A stretch of DNA of 64,000 nucleotides from Monoplex corrugatus (taxonomy: Eukaryota > Mollusca > Gastropoda > Littorinimorpha > Ranellidae). Position numbers and translations under genes: made by a program. Below are positions 58,618-64,000 of this stretch, piece after piece. Under the pieces are notes generated by a model. It saw only the letters and a program-made list of their open reading frames with translations, was not told the DNA's origin and ran no database searches. The stretch lies in contig JAPXFY010000022.1 of NCBI GenBank assembly GCA_030674185.1, forward strand, positions 35,938,540-36,002,539, given 5' to 3'. The stretch's first letter is position 1. Every line of letters starts with the position of its first letter.

Positions 58618-61600
58618 ATACATCATCATCATCATCAGGTGCCCTGCCGCATGGCGTTGGCGATCATGGACTTCCGTCTGTCTCTATCTCTTGTTGCCCC
58701 AAGCATCAACTCTACCCTCCTCGTCTTCAGCCACTCCGCAAGTTCGTCTAGCATTTTCTCCCTGGGTCTACCTGGTGCTCTCTTTCCCTCCAGCTTTCCC
58801 GTTGTGACAAAGGTGCTCCAAATCCCCCTTCCTCATAAAATGGCTTATAAATGTTGCCTGTCTTTTCCTAATCTTCCTTATGAGTGATCTACTTGTGTCT
58901 GCCTCCATCAAGACTGTCTCGTTTGTTTTCTTTGCTGTCCATGGAACTCTCAACATTCTTCTTAGAAACCACATCTCGGCTGCCTCAATCTTGTTCTGGC
59001 TTTGCTTGTTGACTGTCCACGCCTCACATCCGTACAACAGTATTGGTTCTATATAACATTCAAGAATTCTCTTCCTGACGTTAATTGATAGGCATTTTTT
59101 TGGTAAGAATGCTTGTCATCTTCTTGAATGCTGTTTTGGCTTGGCCGATTCTGCCGGCTATTTCCGATGTGCATCTGCCGTCTGATGAAATGACCGTTCC
59201 CAGGTAGTTGAACTTATTAACCTGTGTCAAGATTGTGCCATTTGCTGATATTTTGCATGAGGGGATTTCATGTATTTTACTGATCACCATGACTTCAGTC
59301 TAACTGCTGTTTAGTTCCAACCCCTTACCTTTGCTTTCTATTTCTAGTATATTCACAAGGTTTTGTAGGTCCCTTTCATTTTCTGCAATTAGCACGGTGT
59401 CATCTGCATACCGAATGTTGTTTATCATTTTCCCTCCAACCTTTAATCCAGGATCTTCTTCTAGGTTTCTCATGATGTTTTCGCTGTAAAGTGAAAACAG
59501 ATCTGGTGACAAAACACAACCCTGTCTGACTCCTCTTTTGATGTTCTGGGATTTTCTATTCTCATTGCAGCTGTTTGTTCCCAGTACATATTTCTGAATA
59601 TTCGTAGATCTTTTTATATCAACATTGAGTCTCTCCAGTTGGTTGATCTATGTTTCATGTCTTACCCGATCGAAAGCCTTGGTATAGTCAACAAAGCATA
59701 AATACAAATCCTTATTCATCTCAATTGACAACTCTATTATAGTTCTTAGGATGTATATGGCATTAATAGTTCCTTTCCCTTCCACAAATCCACACTGTTC
59801 TTCTGCTATTTCTCTTTTGATTCTATTCCTTGTCCTCATCATGATTATTCTTAACAGGATTTTTGTTACATGACTCATCAAACTGATTGTGCGATGGAGT
59901 TCGCATTCTAAAGCCCTGTCTTCTTTGGAAGTGCAATGAAAATTGATTTTGACATATTTTGGGGGATTTTTCCAGTGTCATAAATTTCATTTAGGAGGAC
60001 TTTTATTTTTTCTATGCCAAATTCCTCCAGAGCTTCAATCATCTCTGTAGTAATGTTGTCTGGTCCTGGGGATTTTCCTGGTTTCATCTTTTTCAGTGCT
60101 GCTCTGACTTTATCTTTCATTATGGGTGGTCCTTCAAAGTTCTTTTTTATAATGTGTTCTTCGTTTCTGTCATCATCAAAAAGGTCTTTAATGTACTCTC
60201 ACCATCTGTCCAATATTTTGTCTTTTCCATGATAAACGTGCCATCTTTAGATTTTAAGCAACCAGTTGATGTGCATGTATTTTTCCTGTGGACAGTTTCT
60301 TCAAATCGTCTGTACATAACCTGAGGATCCATTTTGTGTTGGTCTTCTATTTCTTTGCGTTTTGTGTTCAGCCAAGCTTCCTTAGCTTCATTGCACCTAT
60401 ACCTGATTTCTTTGTTTATCTTCCTGTATAATCTCCTCGTTTCTCTTTGCCCTCCTCCTTTCCTCCATCAAGCCCAAAATTTCATTAGTCATCCAGCTCT
60501 TTTTTGCTTTTCTATCTGCCTTAGGGATTTCTTCACTAGCTTCATTTATCGAATTTCTCAACTTTGTCCATTGTTCCTCACTGTCACCAACGTCTTCCAG
60601 AGCAATGAATTTGTTTCGAACATGTACATTAATTTTTTACGTATCACTTCATCTGTCTTTAATAAGAGTCCAAGGTTTAGTTTGATGTTGCTTTTGGTCT
60701 GTTTCCTTTTCCTTAATTTCAGCCTAATCCTTCCCACTACAGGATTGTGGTCACTGTTGCAGTCTGGCCTGGTAGTGTTTTTGCTGACAGTAAAGAATTT
60801 CTAAATCATTTGTTGATCAGGATGTAGTCAGTCTGATTTTTAGTGTTATCTCCTGGACTCATCCAAGTCCATTATCTTCTATTAGGCTGCTCAAACCAGG
60901 TGTTTCCTACTATGAACTCATTCATCTGTGCCCATTCTACAAGTTTCCCTCCCCTTTCATTTTGTGTACAAAGGCCATGAGGTCCATCTATATCCTCTAT
61001 CCTATCCTGTCCCACTTTAGCATTAAAATCTCCCATTATGACTGTAACTTCTTGTGATTTACATTGGACCTTGGCCATCTCTAATGCTTCGTAGAAGTTG
61101 TGATGTCTTCCTGAGTACTTGCGGATGTTGGTGCATACACCTGAATGATGTTGATATCAAATGGTTTGCCTCCCAATTTGACCAGCAAAACTCTGTCGGA
61201 CACAGCCCAGTATCCCTTAACTGCTATTGATTTGTCTTTGTCCATTATGATGCCTACTCCTCTTTCGTGTGAATTACCACCAGAGTATATCACTGTGTAT
61301 TCTCCTGATGTTATCATGCCTGCCCCTTTCCATCTCTTTTCCCATAGTCCCAAAATACTAATGTTAAGCCTTTCCATCTCCATTTTGATGTTGTCTAATT
61401 TTCCCTTCTGCAACAGTATTCTGATGTTCCATGTTGCTATTTTGGTGTTTCTAAGTTTAATTTTGGGTTCGGGTTTGGTCGCAGTAGCTGGCTGACGGTC
61501 TGGTGTCACCTGCACCGCATGACAGTCCCTACCGGACGAAGGTGCTCCTGTGGAGCACCTATTCACGTCATTAACTTCATTTTTCATCTTTTTTCTGTCC

Positions 61601-61860
61601 ATAATTGTCCTGGGGAAACTAAGATGGTGGTTTCCCCTTGCCTTCCATCGTTTTTTTTTTTTCAGGGTTAACTCCCTTAGCCTTATTCTCTCCCGAGATA
61701 TACACAAGGCAGTGGAGCTATTTACCCATAGCTTCGTGATCTGGTTCGTGGGCACCAGGGCATATCCACACGCTGGTGGGCCTGCATGCCGCACGTCTGG
61801 GGGCCAGACCTCCTCCGAGTCCCACGAGATTTAGCCTGAGTCCGTGAGGTGCTCAGTTAC
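58618..61860 (-). pseudogene. Near-full-length RTE-like LINE, multiply broken
   Basis: Minus-strand element with an apurinic endonuclease followed by a reverse transcriptase. Endonuclease: TWNIRILLQKGK (~61,425), LGLWEKRWKG with its glutamate (~61,340), VYAPTS (~61,130), VIMGDFNAKVG (~61,030) and CNSDHNPVV (~60,750). Reverse transcriptase: KMKPGKSPGPDN, CGFVEGKGTINA, motif A CFVDYTKAFDRVRHE, motif B RQGCVLSPDLFSLYSEN, YADD at 59,399-59,410, LGTVISSDGRC and RRMLRVPWTAKKTNETV. At least six frameshifts or stops break it, for example before ECELHRTISLMSH (~59,905), after RVRHE, after LELNS and at the C terminus. N-terminal sequence continues to ~61,800, and the 5' UTR may reach ~61,990. The 3' end is GGGCACC followed by (TGA)n. 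Length of about 3.2-3.4 kb fits RTE. Closest relative in the window: 20,822-22,352. Confidence 0.93.
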
Positions 61861-63759
<1,899 letters not shown>

Positions 63760-63761
<2 letters not shown>

Positions 63762-64000
63762 TCATGGTGGTAGCTGCCTTGCCGATGCGCCTGTTGAGCT
63801 CTGTGTCAAGTGAGAGGGTGTCTGAGATAGTTGAGCCCAGATAAACAAAGTCATGGACGACATCCAGTTCATGGTCATTGATGCTGATGGCTGGGGGAGA
63901 GTCAACATCCTGTCCTGTGTTTTCTTCAAGCTAATGGTAAGCCCGAAGTCTTGGCAGGCATCGCTGAAGCGAGTCATGAGCTGCTGTAGATCCTCGGCTG
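63760..64000 (-). pseudogene. LINE reverse transcriptase fragment, cut by the window edge
   Basis: Minus-strand reading gives EDLQQLMTRFSDACQDFG, then LTISLKKT, then, after a one-base frameshift near 63,900, DSPPAISINDHELDVV, HDFVYLGSTISD and [16 protein letters not shown]. This is the region just after the catalytic box (helix after palm motif C, then the KKT and LGS motifs). It belongs to the family often labelled craniofacial development protein 2-like, perhaps the same as 10,615-11,935, which preserves the complementary endonuclease half. The 5' part lies beyond the window; the 3' part is lost at the microsatellite junction. Confidence 0.88.

Overview
This window is almost entirely non-genic, repeat-dominated DNA of an animal genome. 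I find no host protein-coding gene, no rRNA and no functional tRNA gene. The best lineage clues are two tRNA-like SINE heads at 8.85-9.47 kb. The body of the second matches, from memory, a SINE type common in gastropod molluscs. Several non-LTR retrotransposon families and a Tc1-type transposon typical of invertebrates fit this. I infer a mollusc, probably a gastropod, with moderate confidence.

Layout. 0-1.6 kb: (CA)n and the reverse-transcriptase end of a CR1/L2-like LINE (minus strand). 1.97-8.13 kb: a 42-bp satellite whose monomer resembles the 3' terminus of an RTE-like LINE present elsewhere in this window. 8.1-18.6 kb: mostly unassigned DNA with SINE fragments, an eroded endonuclease-type LINE (10.6-11.9 kb), two copies of a dispersed repeat, microsatellites and a 75-bp-arm inverted repeat. 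18.6-19.2 kb: a 49/20-bp minisatellite. 19.5-42.15 kb: a roughly 22-kb array of related 28-bp and 31-bp monomers. It is split by a 5'-truncated RTE LINE (20.8-22.35 kb) and by a block holding an apparently intact Tc1-type DNA transposon (28.8-30.4 kb). 42.2-50.8 kb: three further unrelated minisatellites (25, 32 and 26 bp) nearly back to back. 50.9-53.8 kb: small degenerate repeats and unassigned DNA. 53.86-64 kb: four more LINE copies, including a near-full-length but broken RTE element (58.6-61.9 kb), a pair of dispersed repeats and many microsatellites.

By length, tandem arrays cover about half of the window. The only open reading frame I regard as a real intact protein gene is the 342-residue transposase at 29,037-30,065 (minus). 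Very long open frames elsewhere (up to about 1,140 codons) are stop-poor translations of tandem repeats and are not called as genes. The sequence shows three linked processes: LINEs supply sequence that appears to seed a satellite, arrays grow by local duplication of multi-monomer blocks, and transposons insert into arrays and simple repeats. All taxonomic and clade assignments come from motif recognition, not database searches.
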